Shown here: positions 37,680-45,733 of the stretch, in pieces
Numbering within the stretch: position 1 is the first letter of the stretch
Layout of the letters: each line of letters starts with the position of its first letter
Assembly (NCBI GenBank): GCA_009773455.1
Contig: WSXU01000008.1
Span: forward strand, 124,001 to 188,000
Source of the DNA: Bacteroidota bacterium
GTDB lineage: Bacteria > Bacteroidota > Bacteroidia > Bacteroidales > Lentimicrobiaceae
DNA length: 64,000 bases
Direction: 5' to 3'
Notes under the pieces: model-generated
What the model was told of the DNA's origin: nothing
Databases searched by the model: none
What the model saw: only the letters and a program-made list of their open reading frames with translations
Translations under genes and position numbers: made by a program

Positions 37680-38948
37680 ATGGATTTAATAATCCCCATT
37701 CTGGTTACCCTCCTTTTCTCGGCTTTCTTTTCGGGAATGGAAATAGCCTTTGTTTCTTCCAACAAACTTAAAATTGAGGTCGATAAAAACAAAGATCTCC
37801 TGCCAGCCCGTATTTTATCAGGGTTCGCCAGGCGTCAGTCACGTTTTATCGGGGCCATGCTGCTGGGTAACAACATTGCACTGGTTATCTATGGCATCTA
37901 TTCTGCAAGGCTCCTTCATGACCCTTTGTTAAGCATTATACCCCAGGGATTCGGCTCAGAAGCATTGCTTCTGATGCTGCAAACGATTATATCGACGATG
38001 TTAATCCTGGTTTTAGCAGAATTTCTTCCGAAAGTGCTTTTCAGAATCAACCCCAATAAGATCCTGGAATTTTTTGCCATCCCAACGTATGTTATTTATA
38101 TCCTGATTTACCCTGCCATTCTCCTGTTTATAGGTTTGTCGGAACTTATCCTTCATTTCGTGTTAAGGATCAACATCACTCAGCCCGACTATTCCTTTAG
38201 TGCCGTAGACCTTGATCACTATCTGAAAGAATCTGCGATACTTCAGCCTGCTGAGCATGAGGATTTTCAGGAGATACAGATGTTTCAGAATGTCAGGGAT
38301 CTCGGGAACATTAAACTCAGGGAGTGCATGGTTCCGCGAAATGAAATAGCCGCGATTAATTCCAATGAGAGCATTGATGTTCTGAATGGTTATTTCATCG
38401 AAACCGGACATTCAAAAATCCCGGTATATCTTGATTCCATTGATAATATTGTAGGATATGTCCATCTTTATGACCTTTTCAGAAAGCCGGCCAGAATAAG
38501 CGATATTATAAAGCCGGTTATGATAGTTCCGGAAACAATGCCGGCCAACAAGTTACTCAATATGTTCATTTCAGAACGAAAAAGTGTCGCCCTTGTGGTG
38601 GACGAATTTGGAGGTACTGCCGGAATGCTGACCATTGAAGATATCATTGAGGAGATTTTCGGAGAAATCGAGGATGAATTCGATGTTGAAGAACTTATTG
38701 AAAATCAGCTTGATAATGATGAGTACCTTCTGTCCGGACGCCTTGAGATCGATTATTTAAATCAGAAATATGGTTTAAAGCTTGTTGAATCAGATGACTA
38801 TGAAACACTTGCCGGTTACATCATTCATCATCACGAAAGCATTCCCGTAATCAATGATGAAATTATGATTGACGGATTCCTGTTTACCATTGTACAGGCA
38901 ACCGATACAAAGGTTGAACAGGTCTTACTGCGCCTGAATCCTACCTGA
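37680..38948 (+). CDS. CNNM/CorC-type membrane protein with CBS pair
   Basis: 422 residues: DUF21 membrane domain with about four segments (starting MDLIIPILVTLLFSAFFSGM), a CBS pair (about 200-325, with RECMVPRNEIAAINS and VVDEFGGTAGMLTIEDIIEE) and a C-terminal CorC_HlyC domain (about 345-420). Proteins of this class are ion (Mg/Co) transporters or regulators, often annotated as hemolysins. In Bacteroidota this location next to lptC and ppiD is typical. Function in ion efflux is inferred from the family only. Confidence 0.9.
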   Translation: MDLIIPILVTLLFSAFFSGMEIAFVSSNKLKIEVDKNKDLLPARILSGFARRQSRFIGAMLLGNNIALVIYGIYSARLLHDPLLSIIPQGFGSEALLLMLQTIISTMLILVLAEFLPKVLFRINPNKILEFFAIPTYVIYILIYPAILLFIGLSELILHFVLRINITQPDYSFSAVDLDHYLKESAILQPAEHEDFQEIQMFQNVRDLGNIKLRECMVPRNEIAAINSNESIDVLNGYFIETGHSKIPVYLDSIDNIVGYVHLYDLFRKPARISDIIKPVMIVPETMPANKLLNMFISERKSVALVVDEFGGTAGMLTIEDIIEEIFGEIEDEFDVEELIENQLDNDEYLLSGRLEIDYLNQKYGLKLVESDDYETLAGYIIHHHESIPVINDEIMIDGFLFTIVQATDTKVEQVLLRLNPT

Positions 38949-39057
38949 AAAGCTAATTAATTGAAACAAAGGGCAACTGATTTATAAAAAAAAGCGGGAA
39001 TGACTATAAAAAAGTCCCGGGAATCCCAATTTTATTTTTATACTAACAGTTTTATTG

Positions 39058-39065
39058 TAAATTTG
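39058..39065 (+). promoter_or_regulatory. Putative -7 box of ppiD
   Basis: TAAATTTG followed by CACCC, a match to TAnnTTTG, 25 bases before the ppiD ATG. No good -33. Confidence 0.4.
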
Positions 39066-39090
39066 CACCCTCTTATAAAAATTTACTAAA

Positions 39091-41220
39091 ATGGCATTAA
39101 TCGGAGATATTCGTAAACGGTCCGGACTTCTTACCATCATTATTGGTGTTGCTCTTGCACTTTTTGTACTGGGTGACTTTTTCTCAAATAGCAGTGGCCC
39201 CGGCAGCAGCAGGGGAAATAACATCATTGCTGAAATAAACGGTGAAAAAATACTGGCAACCGATTTCAACCAGCGCGTTGAAGACAATATGGAAGCCCAG
39301 AAGTTGAATACCGGCAAGGAGAACCTGACAGCTGATGAGCAGTTTCAAATCAGGCAGCAGACCTGGGATCAGGTCGTAAATGAAACCCTTCTGATGGAAG
39401 AGGTTTCAAAACTCGGCATTTCTGTTACAACAGAAGAACTTGATGATCAGATCCGTGGCAAGAACCCGCACAGCTATATCGTTCAGAGTTTCCGAGATCC
39501 GAAAACCGGCCAGTTTGACCCTGCCAGTGTAGTTAATTTCCTGCAAAATCTCGACAAGGTTGATCCTCAAATGAAACAGCGTTACCTGATGATCGAGAAA
39601 GCCATCAAGGAAGACCGTTTGAACACCAAATACCGCAACCTTATCGGCAAAGCGTTCTATGTTCCCAAGGCCTTCGCAAAACGCGATTATGAAGCACGCA
39701 ACACCCGTATGAATGTACGTTACTATGGAGCTTCTTATACCAACATTGCCGACAGTCTTGTTAAAGTCACCGATGCTGATTTCGAAAAGTTCTATAATGA
39801 AAACAAACACAAATATCAGCAGGAAGCCTCACGCGACATTGAATATGTAACTTTCGACGTACTTCCGTCGGCTGATGACCGCGATAAAATCAACCGTGAG
39901 GTTCAGGGATTGTATACTGAATTTACTGCTGCAGACAATATGATTGCTTTTGTCAATTCTACTTCTGATGAGCGTTACGACAGCGCCTGGAAGAAAAAAG
40001 GTTCATTACCCTATCAGATTGATAGCCTGATGTTTAATTCTTCGATCGGAACGGCTTTCGGACCTTATATTGAGAATAACACCTTCCAGATGGCACGTTT
40101 GGTTGATGTTCAAACGCGACCCGATTCACTGAAGGCAAGTCATATTCTCATCTCGTATAACGGAACCAATGTTAATCCCGACACCAAGCTTACAAAAGAG
40201 CAGGCAAAAGCCAAAGCCGACAGTGTTTATAAACTGGTAAAAACAAACGGGGCAAAATTTGATGAGCTTGCCGGGACCATCAACGATGACCAGACCGCCT
40301 CAAAATCAAAGGGTGATCTGAAATGGTTCGCCGACGGATCAATGGTCCCTGCTTTCAATTCCGCCGTTCTGAATGGTAAAATTGGAGATGTTACGCTGGT
40401 TGAGACACAATTTGGTTTTCACATCATTAAAATAACCGGGAAAACCGCTCCCATCAAGAAAGTGCGTGTTGCTATGGTTAAACGTCTTATTGAGCCCAGT
40501 TCAAAGACAATGCAGGATGTTTACACCCAGGCCAGCCAGTTCGCTTCCGAAGCCAAAAACATGGAAGGTTTTACCAAACTGATCGAACAGAAAAAGCTCA
40601 CCAAACGCCTTGCTGAGCGAATCGGCGTTGATCAGAATTCACTTCCCGGCCTGCCACAAGCCAGACAGATTGTTATCTGGTCATTTAACAAGGATACAGA
40701 AAAAGGCAGTATCTCTCCTGTATTTGATCTGGAAGGCCGCTATATGATTGCCGTTTTGAAAGATATCCGCGAAAAAGGCACCCCTACGCTGGAACAGCTT
40801 AAGGAGTATATTGAGCCAATGGTAAAACGTGAAAAGAAAGCCGAAACCCTGATTGCTTCAATAAACAAAACCATTAAATCAATGGCCGATCTTGAAAAGG
40901 GTTATGCTTTACTTGGCATGAAAGCAGATACAAATGAAGTGACTTTTGCCAGCTCTAATCTCCCTGGTTATGGTAAAGAAGATGATGTAATCGGCATAAT
41001 GTTTACCCTGAAGCAAGGGCAGATGTCAAAACCAGTCAAGGGCAACCAGGCTGTCTTCATTATCGTTGCCGATCAGATAACACCAGCCCCGCCCAAAGAT
41101 GATCTTACACCGGAAAAACGCATGCTTATCAATGCATTTGCTACCAGGGCACAGCGCGAACCTGCCGAAGCACTGAAGCGGAAAGCTGAAATTGAAGACA
41201 ACCGGTTATTGTTCTATTAA
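39091..41220 (+). CDS. ppiD: SurA_N/parvulin-type periplasmic foldase (PpiD-like)
   Basis: 709 residues with one N-terminal membrane segment (SGLLTIIIGVALALFVLGDF), a SurA_N-type chaperone domain (about 45-250), a parvulin isomerase domain (about 340-450; SHILISYNGT ... SKGDLKWFADGSMVPAFNSA ... FGFHIIKITG) and an extra C-terminal segment. It is anchored in the inner membrane and assists folding of exported proteins. Last gene of the envelope run, followed by an efficient terminator. Confidence 0.92.
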   Translation: MALIGDIRKRSGLLTIIIGVALALFVLGDFFSNSSGPGSSRGNNIIAEINGEKILATDFNQRVEDNMEAQKLNTGKENLTADEQFQIRQQTWDQVVNETLLMEEVSKLGISVTTEELDDQIRGKNPHSYIVQSFRDPKTGQFDPASVVNFLQNLDKVDPQMKQRYLMIEKAIKEDRLNTKYRNLIGKAFYVPKAFAKRDYEARNTRMNVRYYGASYTNIADSLVKVTDADFEKFYNENKHKYQQEASRDIEYVTFDVLPSADDRDKINREVQGLYTEFTAADNMIAFVNSTSDERYDSAWKKKGSLPYQIDSLMFNSSIGTAFGPYIENNTFQMARLVDVQTRPDSLKASHILISYNGTNVNPDTKLTKEQAKAKADSVYKLVKTNGAKFDELAGTINDDQTASKSKGDLKWFADGSMVPAFNSAVLNGKIGDVTLVETQFGFHIIKITGKTAPIKKVRVAMVKRLIEPSSKTMQDVYTQASQFASEAKNMEGFTKLIEQKKLTKRLAERIGVDQNSLPGLPQARQIVIWSFNKDTEKGSISPVFDLEGRYMIAVLKDIREKGTPTLEQLKEYIEPMVKREKKAETLIASINKTIKSMADLEKGYALLGMKADTNEVTFASSNLPGYGKEDDVIGIMFTLKQGQMSKPVKGNQAVFIIVADQITPAPPKDDLTPEKRMLINAFATRAQREPAEALKRKAEIEDNRLLFY

Positions 41221-41235
41221 TCAGGATACTATTAT

Positions 41236-41268
41236 AAAAAAAGCGACCCATAGGTCGCTTTTTTTTTG
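41236..41268 (+). terminator. Intrinsic terminator of ppiD
   Basis: AAAAAAAGCGACC and GGTCGCTTTTTTTT, loop CATA, directly after the ppiD stop codon. Confidence 0.88.
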
Positions 41269-41326
41269 GATTTCAGAATGCTTTTTCCTGATTCTTCCTT
41301 ATCTTTATTAGAGGAAAAATTCACCC

Positions 41327-42022
41327 ATGTTTAAGCAAATCGCAGGCGATGTCGTTTCATTGTTTTACCCCAGGATATGTCTTGCCTGCGGTAACATTCT
41401 ATTCAGGAATGAAGATATCCTGTGTTTTTCCTGCCAGTATCAATTGCCGAAAACCGGTTTTCACCTTGAAGAAGACAACCCTGTAGCCAGGCAGTTCTGG
41501 GGTAAAATCAATTTCTTTTCAGCGGCATCCTGTTACTATTTTACCAAAGGAAGCAAAGTTCAACACCTGATTCACCAGTTTAAGTACAAGGGATATAAGG
41601 AAATCGGAACCTATATAGGTCATCTTTATGGTCCGGATTTGAAGAAATCCCCCCTTTTTAGTTCTGTCACATCTGTTATACCGGTTCCGCTTCATCCTTA
41701 CAAACTCGCGAAAAGGGGTTTTAATCAGGCCGAATGGTTCGCAAAAGGATTGGCCGAATCAATGAAAACAGAGCTTGATACCACAACCCTGATCAGGGCA
41801 TATGCTTCCGAAACACAGACAAGAAAATCAAGGTTCAGCCGTTGGGAAAATGTAAGGGAAATTTTTAAAGTTACTGACGTTTGTCGTCAGGCAGGAAAAC
41901 ATGTTCTTCTGGTGGATGATGTTATAACAACCGGATCAACTCTTGAAGCTGCCGGTCATATCCTTCTGTGCGTTCCTGGTATCAGGATCAGTGTGGCTTC
42001 AATCGCATGTGCAGTCAGATAG
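41327..42022 (+). CDS. ComF-family phosphoribosyltransferase-like protein
   Basis: 231 residues. N-terminal zinc ribbon with CLACGNILFRNEDILCFSCQ (four Cys) and a C-terminal PRTase-type domain with VLLVDDVITTGSTLEAAG, the PRPP-binding signature. ComF proteins are implicated in DNA uptake in naturally competent bacteria, but many non-competent genomes carry them. No other competence gene is in the window. Monocistronic, convergent with the pyruvate kinase gene (3 bases between stops). Confidence 0.92.
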   Translation: MFKQIAGDVVSLFYPRICLACGNILFRNEDILCFSCQYQLPKTGFHLEEDNPVARQFWGKINFFSAASCYYFTKGSKVQHLIHQFKYKGYKEIGTYIGHLYGPDLKKSPLFSSVTSVIPVPLHPYKLAKRGFNQAEWFAKGLAESMKTELDTTTLIRAYASETQTRKSRFSRWENVREIFKVTDVCRQAGKHVLLVDDVITTGSTLEAAGHILLCVPGIRISVASIACAVR

Positions 42023-42025
42023 AAA

Positions 42026-43447
42026 TTACACCATGCTTAGCTTCAGCATATTGGTTTTACCCGCCTTACCAATTGGAATACTGGAGACATAGATGATATA
42101 GTTGCCCTGGGATATAAAACCCCGGGCAAGCAGTACTTTGCGCATTTCAAGCATAGCGGTATCGGTACTGGAGAACTTCTCAAAATAGATCCCCTGAATC
42201 CCCCATACCAGATTCAAAGCGCAAAGCAGTTGCCGATTGTTGGAAAAAATAAAAATTCCGGAACCTGTTCTATGGCTGGCCAGCTTAAAAGCTGAGTAGC
42301 CTGTATGGGTCATTGCGATCAGGGCATGGGCATTCACCTTGCGGGCCAGATCGCATGCCGCCATGATAATCGAATCAGAGATTCTCCGCTCAAGAGAAGA
42401 TGTTCTGATTTCAAAATCCTTTTGATTCCTGCTATTGGCTTCAACGTCTGTAATAATCCTGTTCATCGTTTCAACCGTTTCAACCGGATAGTTTCCAACA
42501 GAAGTTTCACCACTTAACATCAGCGCATCGGCACCATCCAGAACAGAATTGGCCACATCGTTCACTTCTGCCCTGGTCGGTCTCATACCGGCGATCATTC
42601 CTTCCATCATCTGAGTGGCGATAATCACGGGCTTTGAAGATGCGATGCAAAGTCCTGCCAGTTTTTTCTGAACAACAGGTACTCTTTCCAGCGGTATTTC
42701 AACCCCCAGGTCGCCCCTGGCAACCATAACCGCATCTGCGGCAGCAATAATTTCTTCTGCGTTTTCAACGGCTTCAGGCTTTTCAATTTTCGCGATTATC
42801 CCCGGAGGGGTTCCTGTACATTTTTCCCTTAGTTTTTCACGCAGATCAGAGATGTCGGCAGCTGATCTGACAAAAGACAGCGCAACCCACTGTATATTCC
42901 TTGTAACGATAAAATCAAGATCCTGAAGATCCTTTTCTGAGAGGCTTGGAAGTCTGAGTTTGGTTTTGGGAAGATTAACACCTTTCCTCGAACGCAAAAT
43001 CCCCCCCTGTATTACTTTAGCCTTAGCCTCGTCGGTTCCATTGGAAGAAAGGACTCTTAAAAGCAGTTTTCCGTCATCAAGCAATACCTCATCTCCCTGT
43101 TTTACATCCTCTGCAAAATGTTCATAGTTCAGGCTGATAATATTACCTCTGCATCCTTCATTCCGCGTCGTAATCATCATTTCATCGCCGGCAGTGAGCG
43201 TCATGTTTTCGTTGTCAACCTCCCCGGTTCTTATTTTTGGACCAGACAGATCAGCCAGGGTGGCCACCTGAAGTCCAAGCTCGGCATTCAATCTGTCGAT
43301 CAGTTCAACCGATCTGCCATGCACTTCATGTGATCCATGCGAAAAATTCAGCCTGAATACATTTACTCCGGCAAGCATCAGGTTTCTCATCAATTCTTCG
43401 GAAGCAGACGCAGGTCCCAGGGTTGCAACAATTTTTGTTCTTCTCAT
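42026..43447 (-). CDS. pyk: Pyruvate kinase
   Basis: 473 residues, glycolytic enzyme converting phosphoenolpyruvate and ADP to pyruvate and ATP. Signature parts: RTKIVATLGPASAS, NFSHGSHEVH, IIAKIEKPEAVENAEEII, MVARGDLGVEIP and PTRAEVNDVANSVLDGADAL. The substrate-lid stretch reads TQMMEGMIAGMRPTRAEVND, slightly unlike the common TQMLESMI. The C-terminal regulatory domain is present and ends at a normal length. Confidence 0.96.
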   Translation of the reverse strand: MRRTKIVATLGPASASEELMRNLMLAGVNVFRLNFSHGSHEVHGRSVELIDRLNAELGLQVATLADLSGPKIRTGEVDNENMTLTAGDEMMITTRNEGCRGNIISLNYEHFAEDVKQGDEVLLDDGKLLLRVLSSNGTDEAKAKVIQGGILRSRKGVNLPKTKLRLPSLSEKDLQDLDFIVTRNIQWVALSFVRSAADISDLREKLREKCTGTPPGIIAKIEKPEAVENAEEIIAAADAVMVARGDLGVEIPLERVPVVQKKLAGLCIASSKPVIIATQMMEGMIAGMRPTRAEVNDVANSVLDGADALMLSGETSVGNYPVETVETMNRIITDVEANSRNQKDFEIRTSSLERRISDSIIMAACDLARKVNAHALIAMTHTGYSAFKLASHRTGSGIFIFSNNRQLLCALNLVWGIQGIYFEKFSSTDTAMLEMRKVLLARGFISQGNYIIYVSSIPIGKAGKTNMLKLSMV

Positions 43448-43605
43448 CGGTTCTGTTAATTATACTATACAAAATTACCAATTCCCTTGGTAAGCTGCAT
43501 CAATTCAATCCAATGAATAAATTTTTCCTCTTCCGGTGTAGTATCAGAATGTTTTTCAACACATTAAATTACTCTCCGATATGAACCGGGCATGGGTTAT
43601 TTCAT

Positions 43606-43613
43606 TACTTTTG
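43606..43613 (+). promoter_or_regulatory. Putative -7 box of the MntP-like gene
   Basis: TACTTTTG followed by CA, a TAnnTTTG match, 14 bases before the TTG start at 43627. Confidence 0.4.
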
Positions 43614-43626
43614 CAGCCTGAAAAAT

Positions 43627-44199
43627 TTGAAGGTGTTGACAATAACTGAAATAGTAATTTTATCCGTTGCCCTGGCAGCCGACAGTTTTGTAACATCCTG
43701 TTTTTCAGGAGCATTGCACAAGAAATTAGACTTTAAGCTGGATTTTAAACTGCCTGTATTTCTACCTGTTGTCAGGTTTTTGTTTTTGATTTCAGGGATA
43801 ATTGCAGGACGATTTTTATCATCATTTTTAACCGATTACGTTTACATGTCCGGTCTTTCGGTTTTATCCATTGTAGGTATTAAGCTTGGTTTTGAATCAA
43901 TCCGATTCTATCCGGAGGAGAAGGTAATCCTGATTGACAATTACAGGACTACTTTTTTAATTACCATTGCAGGAAGCATCAATACTCTTATTGCCGGAAC
44001 CGGGCTCGGAATGATCGGAACAGGACTGACTGCACCATCACTGATTACCCTTACCGCCGTGGCCTGTTTTTCATGTGCCGGCATTATGGCCGGAAAAACA
44101 TTTGGTTACAGGCCTTCTGTAAGATTCATTGGTCTTATATCCGGAATTCTGATCTTGTCTGTTACGATTCGTCTTTTCATTTTCAACATGATTAAATGA
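43627..44199 (+). CDS. MntP-like manganese efflux membrane protein
   Basis: 190 residues, six membrane segments in two repeated halves. The first half has VALAADSFVTSC, matching the ALSMDAF-type motif of MntP; the second has AGSINTLIAGTGLGMIG. MntP exports Mn2+ to prevent toxicity. No ATG is near: the start is a TTG at 43627 or a GTG at 43633, consistent with a promoter box just before it. Assignment at the family level; metal not proven. No mntP riboswitch (yybP-ykoY) recognised upstream. Confidence 0.75.
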   Translation: MKVLTITEIVILSVALAADSFVTSCFSGALHKKLDFKLDFKLPVFLPVVRFLFLISGIIAGRFLSSFLTDYVYMSGLSVLSIVGIKLGFESIRFYPEEKVILIDNYRTTFLITIAGSINTLIAGTGLGMIGTGLTAPSLITLTAVACFSCAGIMAGKTFGYRPSVRFIGLISGILILSVTIRLFIFNMIK

Positions 44200-44206
44200 T
44201 TATTAT

Positions 44207-45268
44207 ATGAAAAAAATCTTACTGATTGCCTTTATACCCCTGTTTACAGTAACGCTGGCTCAACCTCCGGCAGGGTACTATAATTCAGCGAATGGTCTGA
44301 ATGGTACCGCGCTTCAGGCAGCATTGCACAATATCATCGATAACCACAATGTACAGAATTATAATTCGCTGCATGATTGCTTCGAAACAACCGACCGGAA
44401 GCCGAACGGCACCGTATGGGACATGTATTCAGACAATCCCGGTGGCAACCCTCCTTATGTTTTTAATTTTACTTCGGGCGATCAGTGTGGTAGCTATAAC
44501 GGGGAGGGTGATTGTTACAACAGGGAGCATTCATGGCCAAAAAGCTGGTTTAACGATATGAGCCCTATGTATTCAGATCTTTTTCATTTATACCCTACCG
44601 ACGGGTATGTCAATGGAAGAAGAAGCAACTATCCGTATGGTACGGTTTCTTCTGCATCCTGGATTTCGGAAAACGGCTGTAAGTTGGGAGATTGCAGTTA
44701 CCCGGGCTATTCGGGTACTGTTTTTGAACCCATAGATGAGTATAAGGGCGATTTTGCCAGATCATACTTCTATATGTCAACCCGCTACTATAACGAGGAC
44801 AACGGATGGCCTGGCAGCGATATGGTAAACGGGTCTCAATTACGTCCTTGGGCACTTTCCATGTTAAAGGAATGGCATTTGAGCGATCCTGTAAGCCAAA
44901 AGGAAACTGACCGTAACAATGCGGTTTACAGTTACCAGAACAACCGTAACCCTTTCATCGATCATCCCGAGTATGTTTCCCAGATCTGGGGAGGTCCTAC
45001 GGCAGTGGCAGAGATCACATACAACAACGACATATCCGTTTATCCTGTGCCTGCTGTGGAGTACTGCGTGATCGAGCATCATGGTTATTATACTCATAAT
45101 AAACTGACAATAACCATTACTGATGTCACTGGCCGGAATTATCATACCACCATCACCGGTTCGGGAAGCACGGCAAGAATCGATACAACCCCTTTGTCGC
45201 ATGGATTCTATCTGGTTACCTTGAATGAACCCGGTAAATTACCGGCATTCGTGCGTCTGATGAAATAG
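44207..45268 (+). CDS. Secreted endonuclease I with type IX sorting-like domain
   Basis: 353 residues. Signal peptide (MKKILLIAFIPLFTVTLAQ), endonuclease I domain with the catalytic segment YNREHSWPKSWF and DLFHLYPTDGYVNGRRSNYP, several Cys that could pair, and a C-terminal ~75-residue beta domain (about 275-353: NNDISVYPVPAVEYCVIEH ... GFYLVTLNEPGKLPAFVRLMK). The latter has the shape of T9SS type A sorting domains, which direct export through PorSS. It would digest extracellular DNA for nutrients. Seven bases after the MntP-like gene. Domain calls are from motifs. Confidence 0.88.
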   Translation: MKKILLIAFIPLFTVTLAQPPAGYYNSANGLNGTALQAALHNIIDNHNVQNYNSLHDCFETTDRKPNGTVWDMYSDNPGGNPPYVFNFTSGDQCGSYNGEGDCYNREHSWPKSWFNDMSPMYSDLFHLYPTDGYVNGRRSNYPYGTVSSASWISENGCKLGDCSYPGYSGTVFEPIDEYKGDFARSYFYMSTRYYNEDNGWPGSDMVNGSQLRPWALSMLKEWHLSDPVSQKETDRNNAVYSYQNNRNPFIDHPEYVSQIWGGPTAVAEITYNNDISVYPVPAVEYCVIEHHGYYTHNKLTITITDVTGRNYHTTITGSGSTARIDTTPLSHGFYLVTLNEPGKLPAFVRLMK

Positions 45269-45277
45269 TTGCAAGCT

Positions 45278-45733
45278 ATGCCGAAAGTCAGGTTAACCAA
45301 AGAGTTCAAATTCGAAATGGCGCATGCCCTTGCTGGTTATCCGGGCCCATGCCGGTTTATTCATGGTCATTCCTATGAACTGTTTGTGACCGTTTCTGGA
45401 GAACCTATCCCTGATATCAATTCACCCTATTCCGGAATGGTCATGGATTTTGGTCAACTCAAGGAGATTGTCAGGCAGCAGATCATTGATGCGTTTGATC
45501 ATTCCCTCGTTTTGCACAAAGAGACAGCTCCACAGCAGATTAAAGAAATGGGTGAATTTGTCGGACGGTTAATCCTGACAGACTATCAACCTACCAGTGA
45601 AAATCTCCTGATAGATTTTGCAGGAAAGCTAAGAAATGCCCTGCCGGGGAAAGTAAATCTGTTTAGTTTAAAACTCAGGGAAACGGTAACCTCATACGCA
45701 GAATGGTATGCTGATGATAACCCGGTTCAATAA
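45278..45733 (+). CDS. queD: 6-carboxytetrahydropterin synthase QueD (PTPS family)
   Basis: About 151 residues. Zinc His ligands in FEMAHAL and HGHSYELF, plus the catalytic Cys in the CRFIHGH (CxxxHGH) motif that marks QueD/PTPS members making 6-carboxytetrahydropterin for queuosine. The catalytic acid in ETVTSYAEW is near the end. An in-frame TTG at 45269 abuts the previous stop, but the ATG at 45278 is the better start. Nine bases after the endonuclease gene. The biopterin branch (PTPS-III) is less likely given the Cys. Confidence 0.85.
   Translation: MPKVRLTKEFKFEMAHALAGYPGPCRFIHGHSYELFVTVSGEPIPDINSPYSGMVMDFGQLKEIVRQQIIDAFDHSLVLHKETAPQQIKEMGEFVGRLILTDYQPTSENLLIDFAGKLRNALPGKVNLFSLKLRETVTSYAEWYADDNPVQ

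Noticed and set aside
38957-39030. Terminator between the CorC-type gene and ppiD
   Set aside because: Partial arms (CGGGA..GACT / AGTCCCG) do not pair over a long enough stretch, and ppiD has its own promoter box, so I do not list it.
43448-43626. yybP-ykoY manganese riboswitch before the MntP-like gene
   Set aside because: The leader after the promoter box is too short (about 14 bases), and no riboswitch fold is visible.
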